The notes: generated from the sequence alone by a model not told the origin. A DNA stretch of 64,000 nt from Comamonadaceae bacterium UBA4962 (GCA_002397315.1 DHAE01000025.1:200878-264877); one strand, 5' to 3'; shown: positions 35,001 through 42,118, numbered from the stretch's first letter. Numbers and translations: made by a program.

Positions 35001-35724
35001 GGCGCCGGCTGCCGCGCCGGAGGCCGGTGCCGCCGCAGCCACGACCGCATCCGCTGCGCACGACGCATCGGAGTCTGCGGAGGGGCCGGCTGTGCAGTCG
35101 TCAGCCATGCCTCCCGCCACGCCCGCGGACCCGATGCGCGCCGTGATCGAAAGCCGCCCCAAGGGCGCGCTCTCCGCCGTCGCCGAGAAGGTCGAGTACT
35201 GGACGCAGGACGGCCGCAAGACGCTCTACCTGATCGTCTCGTTCCTGCCCGTGCCGGACGGGCACGGCGGCACGGTGGACCGCGCGATCGAGTTCTTCAT
35301 GCCCGTGGGGCAGAGCGGCGAATCGCAGCAGTGGATCACCTCCAGCATGCGCCTGCTCTCGCTCGCCGCGCGCGGCGGCTTCCTGGAGCGCGCGCTCAGC
35401 GACATGCGCAAGGTCGCTTGGGACCGAGGGCCCGTGCGCCTGGGCACCCACACGCGTGCCGACGGCGCCCGCGTGCCGCTCTGGCACGACTCCGAAGTGG
35501 CCGCCATCGCCTACGCGGTGCAGAACATCCTGGCCCAGCGCGCGGCCGAGCCCGTGGGCCCGATGCGCCAGCAGGAACTGCCGCTGGATGCGCCGGCCGC
35601 TGCACCGGGCCTGCCGCCCGCGATGGCGGGGCGCAAGTGCCCGGAATGCGGCGCGCATGCGGTGATCCGCAAGGACGGGTGCGATTACTGCACGCAGTGC
35701 GGGCACCTGGGCAGCTGCGGATAA
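32035..35724 (+). CDS. nrdJ: Adenosylcobalamin-dependent (class II) ribonucleotide reductase interrupted by an intein
   Basis: A 1,229-residue precursor that loses 388 residues to give a mature enzyme of about 841. The extein has the class II alpha layout: LINCFVQPVGDCIQGMDEGG, GGGVGYDFSRIRPRGAEVKG, the active-site cysteine in CGEQPLPSYGCCDLG, and SIAPTGTVSLAFADNASNGI. The C-terminal zinc-ribbon-like tail KCPECGAHA...CTQCGH also fits the class. This enzyme makes deoxyribonucleotides without oxygen, using B12. The ATG at 32035 follows AGGAA and is preferred to a TTG at 32008. Its position after nar genes suggests expression with anaerobic respiration. No B12 riboswitch fits in the 36-base gap upstream. 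Confidence 0.94.
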   Translation: MQRDPIDSLAPDAAPRLPEQPISLDVLREKYLKPGEADAETLYRRVARALASVEAPEVRQAIEARFLANLRAGAIGAGRIMSAAGTDIQATLINCFVQPVGDCIQGMDEGGYPGIYEALREAAETMRRGGGVGYDFSRIRPRGAEVKGTASMASGPCSYINVFDQSCATVESAGARRGAKMGVLRIDHPDVLDFITAKRTPGRWNNFNVSVGVPDAFVQAVLDDAPWELVHPARPGAALREEGARQRADGQWVYRTLPARELWDTIMRSAYDFAEPGILFLDRVNTDNNLAYCESIAATNPCVTADTWVMTDAGPAQVADLVGRPFNAIVDGRAFPTLSAGFFATGHKPVLRLRTRQGHALRLTEDHLVRRVAKQTRDVREVEWVAAGALQPGDDIVLNDHRALPGWRGEGTEAEGYLLGLLIGDGTLKADKAVISVWLTEEQEEDALLVANGAPAPSSGAHGILRAAEAAAATLAHRADFRGFQRTVARSGGACAERRMASGAVRALALRMGMRPGAKTITPAMERASSAFSAGLLRGLFDTDGSVQGRQEKGVSVRLAQSDLELLRTVQRMLLRLGIASTLYPDRRTAGLRLLPDGRGGRQPCSTRAQHELVVSGDNLRVFAERIGFEDADKAGRLVTVLSGYRRALNREPFTATVQDVLPDGHEDVYDVTVADCHAFDANGLCVHNCGEQPLPSYGCCDLGPIILPRFVRHPFGFAGEPAFDFEAFAASVATQVRALDNVLDVTFWPLPQQRAESAAKRRIGVGFTGLGNTLAMLRLRYDTDAGRAMATRIAECMRDAAYAASVELAKEKGVFPKFDAAGYLAPGTFASRLPASLQEAIRTHGIRNSHLLSIAPTGTVSLAFADNASNGIEPPFSWTYTRRKREADGSTSEYAVEDHAWRLYRALGGDVNALPDYFVSALQMPAAGHIAMMEAVQPFIDTAISKTVNVPVDYPYEDFKNLYLHAWRARLKGLATYRPNAILGAVLEAPAAAPEAGAAAATTASAAHDASESAEGPAVQSSAMPPATPADPMRAVIESRPKGALSAVAEKVEYWTQDGRKTLYLIVSFLPVPDGHGGTVDRAIEFFMPVGQSGESQQWITSSMRLLSLAARGGFLERALSDMRKVAWDRGPVRLGTHTRADGARVPLWHDSEVAAIAYAVQNILAQRAAEPVGPMRQQELPLDAPAAAPGLPPAMAGRKCPECGAHAVIRKDGCDYCTQCGHLGSCG
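32938..34101 (+). mobile_element. In-frame intein with LAGLIDADG homing endonuclease inside nrdJ
   Basis: Residues 302-689 of the precursor form a self-splicing intein. It starts with Cys (CVTADTWVMTDAGPAQVADL) and has the block B Thr/His pair in RLTEDHLVRRV. It carries two LAGLIDADG motifs (YLLGLLIGDGTLK and LLRGLFDTDGSV). The C-terminal splice block is HAFDANGLCVHN, followed by the extein Cys. Insertion splits the invariant NP/CGEQ motif immediately before the radical-site cysteine, so activity requires splicing. Inteins at this class of site (RIR1) are known, including in Acidovorax relatives. Confidence 0.93.
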
Positions 35725-35734
35725 GGAGCGCCCT

Positions 35735-36415
35735 TCAGACCGGCGGCGGCACCACCCGCCCCGCGTCCAGGTGCACCACCGACTGCGCCAGCGCCTCGAC
35801 GTCGCTCGGGTCGTGCGTGACCAGCAGCGTGGGCACCTGCACGCGCTCCAGCAGTTCCGCGAGTTCGCCGCGCAGGCGCGTGCGCAGTTGCGTGTCGAGC
35901 GCGGAGAGCGGCTCGTCCAGCAGCAGCAGGCCGGGCTGCGGCGCCAGGGCCCGTGCGAGCGCCACGCGCTGCCGCTGGCCGCCCGAGAGGTGGCGCGGCC
36001 AGGCGCCGCGCAGCGTCTCCAGCCCGAACTGCCGCACGAGTGATTCGATGCGCTCGCGCGAAGCCGCGTCCGGCCGCTGGCCGAGCCGGCACAGCCCGAA
36101 GGAGAGGTTCTGTTCCACCGTCATGTGCGGGAACAGCGCATAGTCCTGGAACACCATTCCGACGCTGCGCTCGCGCGCGGGCAGGTGGATGCCGCGGGCG
36201 GTGTCCAGCAGCGTGCGGCCCGCCACGCGCACGTGGCCGTGCACGCCCGGCGCCAGCCCGGCGATCGCCATCAGCACCGTGGATTTGCCCGAGCCGGACG
36301 CGCCGACCAGGGCGGTACGCTGCGTCGCCGAGCGCAGGCATGCGTCGAGCGCGAAGCTGCGCCCCGGAGACTCCAGCGTCGTCCGCACGTGCAGATCGAG
36401 GATGGCGCCGTCCAT
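35735..36415 (-). CDS. modC: Molybdate ABC transporter ATP-binding protein ModC
   Basis: A 226-residue ABC ATPase energising molybdate import. It has Walker A GASGSGKST, the Q-loop in GMVFQDYALFPHMTV, signature LSGGQRQRVALARAL, Walker B LLLLDEPLSALD and the switch His in LLVTHD. It lacks the C-terminal molybdate-binding TOBE/MOP domain of the longer E. coli ModC (about 350 residues), so it is the short form. It begins five bases after the modB stop and ends ten bases from the convergent nrdJ stop. Confidence 0.88.
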   Translation of the reverse strand: MDGAILDLHVRTTLESPGRSFALDACLRSATQRTALVGASGSGKSTVLMAIAGLAPGVHGHVRVAGRTLLDTARGIHLPARERSVGMVFQDYALFPHMTVEQNLSFGLCRLGQRPDAASRERIESLVRQFGLETLRGAWPRHLSGGQRQRVALARALAPQPGLLLLDEPLSALDTQLRTRLRGELAELLERVQVPTLLVTHDPSDVEALAQSVVHLDAGRVVPPPV

Positions 36416-36420
36416 CGCCC

Positions 36421-37074
36421 TCAGTGCCTCGCCCGCAGCAGGCGGCTCGACGCCACCAGCACCGCCACGCACACCCCCGAGATCACCAGCGTGAGCCACA
36501 GCGCCTGCGCGTCGTTGCCGGCCTGCACCGCGTCGTAGATCGCGATGGAGAGCGTCTGCGTCTTGCCGGGCAGGTTGCCGGCGATCATCAGCGTGGCGCC
36601 GAACTCGCCCATGGCGCGCGCGAACGCCAGCATCAGCCCGGCGGCGATCCCGCGCACCGCCAGCGGCAGCGAGATGCGCGCGAACACCTCGAACTCGCCC
36701 GCGCCCAGCGTGCGCGCGGCATGAAGCAGCCGGCCGTCCACTTCCTCGAAGGCCGCGCGCGCCGCCTTGTAGATGAGCGGCAGCGACACCAGCGATGCCG
36801 CGACCACCGCGCCCTGCCAGGTGAACATGAGGTTGATGCCGAACCAGCGGTCGAGGTACTGGCCGATCGCGCCGTTGCGCCCGATCAGCACGATCAGGTA
36901 GTAGCCCAGCACCGTCGGCGGCAGCACCATGGGCAGCATCAGCAGGGCGTCCGCCGTGTCCTTGCCCGCGAAGTCGCGCCGCGCCATCCACCAGCCCAGG
37001 GCGATGCCCACCGTCCCCGCCACGAGCGTGGCGAGCAGGGCGATCTGCAGCGTGAGCCAGAGCGGGGCGAGCAC
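36421..37074 (-). CDS. modB: Molybdate ABC transporter permease ModB
   Basis: A permease of about 217 residues with five to six membrane helices and the inner-membrane-component loop ending in the EAA-type motif (AARTLGAGEFEVFARISLPL, then GEFGATLMIAGN). The family core begins at LAPLWLTLQIALLATLVAGT. The start is uncertain: a GTG at 37074 gives a near-normal length, no ATG is available, and the Shine-Dalgarno is weak. The 29-base gap to modA and the order modA-modB-modC indicate one operon. Confidence 0.88.
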   Translation of the reverse strand: MLAPLWLTLQIALLATLVAGTVGIALGWWMARRDFAGKDTADALLMLPMVLPPTVLGYYLIVLIGRNGAIGQYLDRWFGINLMFTWQGAVVAASLVSLPLIYKAARAAFEEVDGRLLHAARTLGAGEFEVFARISLPLAVRGIAAGLMLAFARAMGEFGATLMIAGNLPGKTQTLSIAIYDAVQAGNDAQALWLTLVISGVCVAVLVASSRLLRARH

Positions 37075-37103
37075 GGGGAGTAATGAGACGGAGGCGTGAC
37101 CGG

Positions 37104-37916
37104 TCAGGGCTGCGAGAAGCCGAAGCCGCCGAGGATCTTCTGCCCCGCCTCGCCGCGCACGAAGGCGATGAAATCCCGGCCCAGCGCGGCGTTCCTGCTC
37201 GCCGCGATCTGCGCGATCGGGTAGCTCACCGGGGTGGCCGTCGGCACCGTGAAGGCGATGCGCGCCTTGCCCTGGTCGATCAGCGCATCGGTGCGGTAGA
37301 CGAAACCGGCATCCACCTCGGCGCGCGCGACGTAGTTCAGCACCTGCCGCACGCTTTCGCCGTAGATCCATTTCGGCTCCAGCGCCGCGGCCAGCCCGGC
37401 GTCCTGCACGGCGGCCATCGTGTAGCGGCCGACCGGCACCGAAGCCGGCGTGCCGGTGGCGATGCGCCGCAGGCCGGGCCCGGACAGGTCCGCCAGCTTC
37501 TGCGGCACCACCGTGGCAGACGCGGGAACGATCAGCACCAGCGTGTTGCGCGCGAAATCGGCCCGCGTGCCTTCCGCCAGCAGCCGGTCCTTCGCGGCGC
37601 GGTCCATCGTCTCCTGGTCGGCCGAGGCGAACACGTCCACCGGCGCGCCCTGCCGGATCTGCGCCAGCAGCGGACCGGAGGCCGCGAAATTGAACGTCAC
37701 CTTCGCGCCAGGATGCGCCTTCTCGAACGCCGTGCCGATCGCCTGGAATGCATTCGTCAGGCTGGCGGCCGCGGAGACGATCACCTCCTGGGCCTGTACC
37801 GCTGCGGGAGCGAACACGAGCGCGGCGGCCAGTGCCGCCGACAGCAGCGGGGAGGAGAGCGCGGAACCCACTGCGGAGCGGGCCGTCTTGCCGGGGCGGA
37901 AGGAAAAGGCATGCAT
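37104..37916 (-). CDS. modA: Molybdate-binding periplasmic protein ModA
   Basis: A 270-residue periplasmic binding protein capturing molybdate or tungstate. The signal peptide covers about 1-42, ending in AAVQAQ, followed by VIVSAAASLTNAFQAIG, the oxyanion-binding Ser/Ala loop. Other family motifs are NFAASGPLLAQIRQGAPVDV, ASADQETMD and GYVYRTDA-type DAGFVYRTDAL. It starts 17 bases downstream of a perfect ModE-like palindrome, so repression when molybdate is plentiful is expected. Molybdenum supply supports NarG next door. Confidence 0.93.
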   Translation of the reverse strand: MHAFSFRPGKTARSAVGSALSSPLLSAALAAALVFAPAAVQAQEVIVSAAASLTNAFQAIGTAFEKAHPGAKVTFNFAASGPLLAQIRQGAPVDVFASADQETMDRAAKDRLLAEGTRADFARNTLVLIVPASATVVPQKLADLSGPGLRRIATGTPASVPVGRYTMAAVQDAGLAAALEPKWIYGESVRQVLNYVARAEVDAGFVYRTDALIDQGKARIAFTVPTATPVSYPIAQIAASRNAALGRDFIAFVRGEAGQKILGGFGFSQP

Positions 37917-37932
37917 GGGCGGGTCTTTCGAA

Positions 37933-37957
37933 TCGCTATTCAGAAAATGAATAGCGA
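37933..37957. promoter_or_regulatory. ModE-like operator upstream of modA
   Basis: A perfect inverted repeat with ten-base arms TCGCTATTCA and TGAATAGCGA and a five-base spacer. It ends 17 bases from the modA start codon. The CGCTAT half-site and spacing resemble ModE boxes of molybdate transport operons. No modE gene is in the window. Confidence 0.78.
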
Positions 37958-38002
37958 AATCATAGCAAGCCGACGCCAGCCGGTGATGTGTGCGGGATCA
38001 GC

Positions 38003-38389
38003 TCACTCCGCCGCGTGGCAGACCGCCTCGATGTTGTGCCCGTCCGGATCGCGCACGAACGCGCCGTAGTAGTTCGGGTGGTAGTGGGGCCGCAGGCCGG
38101 GCGGGCCGTTGTCGGTGCCGCCCGCCGCCAGGGCCGCGGCATGGAACGCGTCGACCGCCGCACGGCTCGGCGCGCGGAAAGCCACGTGGACGGTCGGCCG
38201 CTGGGGCCCGCCGCCGCCGATCCAGAAATCGGTCTTGGGCGGCTCGCCGAAGCCTGCCATGTCGGTGCTGCCCGTCAGCGCCGCGCTCACCTCCATGAGC
38301 AACTGGTAGCCGAGCGGCGCGAGCGCCTGGGTGTAGAACGCCTTGCTTTGAGCGAAGTCGGTGACGGCGACGCCAGTATGGTCGATCAT
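38003..38389 (-). CDS. VOC (glyoxalase/dioxygenase fold) family protein
   Basis: A 128-residue protein of the vicinal oxygen chelate superfamily, starting MIDHTGVAVTDFAQSKAFYT. The metal-binding positions are plausible at His4, in the central strand segment VHVAFRAPSRAAVDAF, and the C-terminal Glu in DPDGHNIEAVCH. Substrate cannot be read from the sequence; lactoylglutathione lyase, antibiotic resistance and dioxygenase functions all share the fold. It stands alone between modA and the divergent hemerythrin gene. Confidence 0.85.
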   Translation of the reverse strand: MIDHTGVAVTDFAQSKAFYTQALAPLGYQLLMEVSAALTGSTDMAGFGEPPKTDFWIGGGGPQRPTVHVAFRAPSRAAVDAFHAAALAAGGTDNGPPGLRPHYHPNYYGAFVRDPDGHNIEAVCHAAE

Positions 38390-38524
38390 GTCGGGAGCCC
38401 TCCTTGTCCTGACGGTTTCTGGTGGCGAAAGTGTAGGTGCCGGGGTGCTCGGCAGTAGTGCCTCCCATCGTGACCCCGCCGCCGGTTCTTCCTGCCGATG
38501 CCAGCCCGCAACGGGTTTATTCCG

Positions 38525-39151
38525 ATGATCCGCTCGTCCGTTCCCTTCCCGCCCCGGCCCTCCCGCGCAGTGGCGCGCGCAGGCACCCATGCCGATGCCG
38601 GTGCCAGCGCCCATGAGGTTCCCGGCCTGCGCAGCCCCGCGGCCGGCTTCGATCAGCCGTTCGAGATGCTGCATGCCTGCCACGAGCGCGTGCAGCGCAC
38701 GCTGGGGTTGCTGGCGCGCCTGCGCGACCACCTGCGCCACCAGGGCGCCGACGCCCAGGCCCGCGAGGCCGCGCGCGACGTGCTGCGCTATTTCGACATC
38801 GCTGCGCCGCTGCACCACGAGGATGAGGAGTTGCATGTCTTCCCGCCGCTGCTCGCGCACGGATCGGCCGCCGTGGTGGAACTCGTGCAGGCGCTGCAGG
38901 CCGAGCATGCCGCCATGGCGCGGCACTGGGCCGCGGCGCGCGTGCCGCTGGCGGCGTTGGCGGAAGGGGCCGCGGGCGCGGTACCCTGGTCGCCGGAGCA
39001 GGAGAAGGTGCTGGACGATTTCGCCGGGCTGTACGCGGAGCACATCGTGCGCGAGGAGTCGGTGGCCTATCCGGCGGCGCAGGTGTTGTTGGGCGAGAGC
39101 GGATGGGCGCCGATGGGGCTGGAGATGGCGCGACGCAGGGGTGGCGAATGA
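38525..39151 (+). CDS. Hemerythrin-like (HHE) domain protein
   Basis: A protein of about 208 residues with a hemerythrin/HHE cation-binding four-helix bundle. Candidate di-iron ligands are in MLHACHERVQ, LHHEDEELHVFPPL, LQAEHAAMARHW and YAEHIVREESVAYP. Such proteins bind oxygen or nitric oxide or help repair iron-sulfur clusters. That would suit a nitrate-respiring cell, although the link is only inferred. ATG codons at 38498 and 38525 are both possible; neither has a strong ribosome-binding site. Confidence 0.82.
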   Translation: MIRSSVPFPPRPSRAVARAGTHADAGASAHEVPGLRSPAAGFDQPFEMLHACHERVQRTLGLLARLRDHLRHQGADAQAREAARDVLRYFDIAAPLHHEDEELHVFPPLLAHGSAAVVELVQALQAEHAAMARHWAAARVPLAALAEGAAGAVPWSPEQEKVLDDFAGLYAEHIVREESVAYPAAQVLLGESGWAPMGLEMARRRGGE

Positions 39152-39228
39152 GCGCTAGGACGCAACGGCGCTCTGGACAGAGTGTGCAAAGCTGCTTCAG
39201 CTAGCGAGGGCATGTCGCTGAGATGCGC

Positions 39229-39257
39229 CAAAAAAGAAAACGCACCCGAAGGTGCGT
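39229..39257 (-). terminator. Rho-independent terminator of the DUF3567 gene
   Basis: On the minus strand the stem ACGCACC-TTCG-GGTGCGT is followed by TTTTCTTTTTT. The loop is a classic UUCG-type tetraloop. It lies 33 bases after the DUF3567 stop. Confidence 0.88.
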
Positions 39258-39289
39258 ACCAGTGCGCGTGCAAAGCGGCATGCAGAAGA

Positions 39290-39577
39290 TCAGTGCATCA
39301 CCACCGGATTCTGCGCCAGCCCCACATACCCGTCGAGCGTGTCGTCCACCTCTTCCTGCGTCGGGGTGTCGCGCTGCCAGGCGATGATCTGCTGCTGGAA
39401 CATCTCGGCCCACGAGCCGTCGAGGTAGACCTCCTTGCCGGAGCGCTTGTCGACGATCTCGAAGCCGTGGCGCACCAACTGGTGCACGGGCGGTACGCCC
39501 GCGGGGGCTTCGGCTTCGCCGGTGTCCGGCTGCATGTGGACCACCACGAAGGAGTCGGAGTCGTAGAGCATGTGCAT
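39290..39577 (-). CDS. DUF3567 family protein
   Basis: A 95-residue protein that matches the small betaproteobacterial DUF3567 family from memory of its sequence pattern (MHMLYDSDSFVVVHM, HGFEIVDKRSGKEVYLDGSW, FQQQIIAWQ). The function is unknown. It is acidic, cytosolic and without membrane segments. The ATG at 39577 follows AGGGGA, and a strong intrinsic terminator ends the transcript, so it is a monocistronic gene. Confidence 0.85.
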   Translation of the reverse strand: MHMLYDSDSFVVVHMQPDTGEAEAPAGVPPVHQLVRHGFEIVDKRSGKEVYLDGSWAEMFQQQIIAWQRDTPTQEEVDDTLDGYVGLAQNPVVMH

Positions 39578-39894
39578 GGTGTTCCCCTGTCGGTCAATCG
39601 ATCGAATCGGATCGTTTCATTGGGTCAGATGACCACCCGGACCGCGAAGTTCAAGACCCCCGGGGCCCGGTGCATGCATCCGGCGTGCCGGTCCGGCGGT
39701 GGCCGGGCGGAACGCCTGCTGGCTTCGGATGCGTAGCCCCAGTATTTCATGAAAAACCCGACCGTGCGGGGTGTGGGGCGAAGTCAGGTGCCCGTCCCAC
39801 GAAGCTGTGGGCGAAACCGCACAGGGGCCCGGCATCGCCGCTGCCTTTCGGCGCACATGCCCCTGTCAGTGAGCAGTCGCTTGCACCGCGCGGA
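39578..39894. other. Intergenic region with two stem-loops
   Basis: No gene is supported here. It contains the DUF3567 leader on the right of that gene, an intrinsic terminator-like structure near 39752-39773, and a perfect eight-pair inverted repeat (ACAGGGGC at 39821-39828, GCCCCTGT at 39859-39866) just after the DUF3108 stop. Confidence 0.6.
39752..39773 (-). terminator. Probable intrinsic terminator downstream of the DUF3108 gene
   Basis: On the minus strand ACCCCG...CGGGT forms a short GC stem with one bulge and is followed by TTTTC. It lies about 120 bases after the DUF3108 stop, preceded by a second hairpin at 39821-39866. Confidence 0.5.
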
Positions 39895-41202
39895 TCAGGG
39901 ATTGCCCTTGTCCGAGAGCTGCAGGTCCGCGTAGTCGCCGTTGCCCTGGGTGATGCGGATGCGCGCCGGCAGAAAACCGAGCGACGGGGCCAGCCACAGT
40001 TCGGCCTTCTGGTCCGCGTCGCGCGCATCGCGGCGGGGCAGCCGCTGCAGCTTGAGCGCGGGCGTGGGGCCGATGGGCAGGTCCAGCACCTCGGTGCCTT
40101 CGATCGAGAAGGCCCAGCGGTCGGCGTTGCGCGCGCCCACGGTGGTGAGGGTGATGCGGGTGCCGTCCGGATAGCGCTCGGGCGCGGCCGCCAGCAGCGC
40201 GCCGAGCTGGATGAACACGCTGAGGCGGTCCTGCGCCCCCGCGGCGATGGCAGCGGGCGCGTTGCCGCCACTGAACGTGGCGCGCCCCGCCGCGAAATCG
40301 AAACTCGCCGTCTGCGCGTTGCGGGCCTGATCGACGAAGCGCTGCGGCTGCAGTCCCGCGGGCGTGACGAGGCCGGTGCTGCTCTGCGAGCGCGACCCGA
40401 GCAGGAAGGCCTTGATCTCCTGGCGGGCCTCGTAGTGGTCGCCGTCGCGCCGCCAGGCCAGCGTGGCGTTGGCGCGGTAGTTGAACTTTTTCGCCTCTCC
40501 GCTCACCTCGAACGTGAGGCGCACGGACGGCGGCAACTGCACGGGCGGCGGATGGGCGCTCGCATCGGTGGCGGGGCCGTTGGGCGGGCGGATCTCCACC
40601 CCGGCGTTGCGCAGATCGTCCGGGGCGCTGGCGGATGCGGCGGGCGCGGTGGCAACGGCAACGGCGGCGGCGGTGGACGATGCGGCGCTGGCGGGGCCGG
40701 ATGCCGGCGGTGCCGCAGCGGCGGCCACGGCCCCGACGGAGGGCGAGGGAGCCGCACCGTCCGCGGTTGCGGGCGGGGCATTGCCGTCGTCGGCCGGAGC
40801 GCTCTCCGCAGGCGATGCCTGTGCGGGCATGGCGGCATCGGCCGGGGGCTCCGCGGCGTCGGCGGATGGAGGGGAAGGGGACGCGTCCGGTGGCGGTGCG
40901 CTGTCGTCGGCCGGTGCGGGTGCTGGTGCGGCCGGCTTGCGGGCTGGAGCAGGGCGCTGCCGGGGCGGGGCCGCGCGCTTCGGCGTGGGCGCAGGCTCGG
41001 CGGCCTTCGAAGGCGCTGCAGGCGCCGCGGCGTCCGGAGAGGGCGAGGGCGGAGGCGAGGGCTCCAGCATGCGCGTATGGAACGCCACGCGCTCATCCCG
41101 CGGGGCATCGGGGCCGCCCGTCCAGCGCGGCAGGCCGAACAGCACCAGGGCATGCAGCGCGGCCACCAGCACGGTGAGCGCCGCCAGGGCGCGGCGCGGC
41201 AT
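39895..41202 (-). CDS. DUF3108 domain protein with TonB-like Pro/Ala-rich linker
   Basis: A 435-residue protein with three parts. An N-terminal membrane anchor reads ALAALTVLVAALHALVLFGL. A linker of roughly 180 residues, about 35 to 220, is almost all Pro, Ala, Ser and Asp. The C-terminal DUF3108 domain carries FEVSGEAKKFNYRANATLAW, RYPDGTRITLTTVGARNADRW and LWLAPSLGFLPARIRI. The linker could span the periplasm. DUF3108 resembles LolA/B-like envelope proteins, but no function is established. ATGs exist at 41223 and 41202; the latter follows GAGGAG at ideal spacing. Confidence 0.8.
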   Translation of the reverse strand: MPRRALAALTVLVAALHALVLFGLPRWTGGPDAPRDERVAFHTRMLEPSPPPSPSPDAAAPAAPSKAAEPAPTPKRAAPPRQRPAPARKPAAPAPAPADDSAPPPDASPSPPSADAAEPPADAAMPAQASPAESAPADDGNAPPATADGAAPSPSVGAVAAAAAPPASGPASAASSTAAAVAVATAPAASASAPDDLRNAGVEIRPPNGPATDASAHPPPVQLPPSVRLTFEVSGEAKKFNYRANATLAWRRDGDHYEARQEIKAFLLGSRSQSSTGLVTPAGLQPQRFVDQARNAQTASFDFAAGRATFSGGNAPAAIAAGAQDRLSVFIQLGALLAAAPERYPDGTRITLTTVGARNADRWAFSIEGTEVLDLPIGPTPALKLQRLPRRDARDADQKAELWLAPSLGFLPARIRITQGNGDYADLQLSDKGNP

Positions 41203-41290
41203 CAGCGGCGGCTCCTCCGGCATGGGGCCCCCAGGGCGGTGCGTGGGAATGCCCGCCGGGCGCACCGGCCGCGGGCGGTCGGCTCGCGGC

Positions 41291-42073
41291 TCATGCCTGC
41301 CCGTAGCCCAGATCGGCCGAGAGCTTGTTCGCCATGGCGCGCAGCGGCGCGTCGATGGCGCCGCCCCATTCCGGATCGAACGTGGCGACCGAGCCCAGCG
41401 TGGTGATGCCCAGCGCGAGGTGCCCATCCGCGTCGAACACCGGCGCGCAGAAGGCGACGATGCCCGGCAGCAGCGTGTCCACCACGCGCGCCGAGCCGCG
41501 CTGGCGCACTTCCTCCAGCATCGGCTGCAGCGCCTCGGGCGTGGAGGGAATGTCCTTGCGGCCGCGCCGGGCGGCTTCGGCCAGTTCTTCGGCGACGAGG
41601 CCGGCCGTCACGTCGGGCGCCAGATGGGCCGTGAAACAGCGCCCCGTGGCGGAGGACAGCAGCGGCATCACGTCGCCCAGCCGCAGGTTGGCCGTGACGG
41701 ACTGGTGCGATTCCTCCCAGTGGACGATGGTCGGGCCCCGGTTGCCCCAGACGGCCAGCGCCAGCGTCTGCTGGAGGTCTTCCATGAGCGCCGGCAGGCG
41801 CTCGCGGGCGAGCCGCACCGGATCCAGCCGGGCGAGCGACGCCAGGCCGAGCTTCAGGGCCGCCGGGCCCAGGTCGTAGCGGGCGGTGCGCGGGTCCTGC
41901 GCGACCAGGCCCATGCGCTGGAAGCTCACCAGGTAGCGGTGCGCCTTGGCCGCGCTCATGCCGGCGGCGGCGGCCAGGTCCTTGAGCATCAGCGGGCCCC
42001 GGCTGCGCGTGAGGCCTTCGAGCAGCGAGAAGCCGACCTCGACCGATTGGATGCCCGCCCGTTCCTTGTCCAT
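41291..42073 (-). CDS. IclR-family transcriptional regulator
   Basis: A 260-residue regulator with an N-terminal winged HTH (about 10-75: SVEVGFSLLEGLTRSRGPLM, then AAAAGMSAAKAHRYLVSFQRMGL). The C-terminal effector-binding domain includes GRCFTAHLAP and APVFDADGHLALGITTLG. It is divergent from the fumarylacetoacetate hydrolase operon, with a perfect palindrome in the shared gap, so it very likely controls that operon and itself in response to an aromatic or organic acid. The ATG at 42073 is used. Confidence 0.9.
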   Translation of the reverse strand: MDKERAGIQSVEVGFSLLEGLTRSRGPLMLKDLAAAAGMSAAKAHRYLVSFQRMGLVAQDPRTARYDLGPAALKLGLASLARLDPVRLARERLPALMEDLQQTLALAVWGNRGPTIVHWEESHQSVTANLRLGDVMPLLSSATGRCFTAHLAPDVTAGLVAEELAEAARRGRKDIPSTPEALQPMLEEVRQRGSARVVDTLLPGIVAFCAPVFDADGHLALGITTLGSVATFDPEWGGAIDAPLRAMANKLSADLGYGQA

Positions 42074-42102
42074 CTGCAATAGAATTCCTGGAGTTTTGTT
42101 TA

Positions 42103-42118
42103 GTTAAATCAATTTAAC
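42103..42118. promoter_or_regulatory. IclR-type operator palindrome
   Basis: GTTAAAT-CA-ATTTAAC is a perfect inverted repeat in a GC-rich genome. It lies 30 bases from the IclR start and 64 from the FAH start. AT-rich palindromes of this size are typical IclR-family operators; it is probably the control point for both divergent genes. Confidence 0.75.

Noticed and set aside
30145..35061. A 1,638-codon minus-strand open frame opposite narI, the carbonic anhydrase and nrdJ
   Set aside because: Its His/Arg/Ala-rich translation is the antisense shadow of GC-biased genes and shows no domain; the sense genes have complete motifs.
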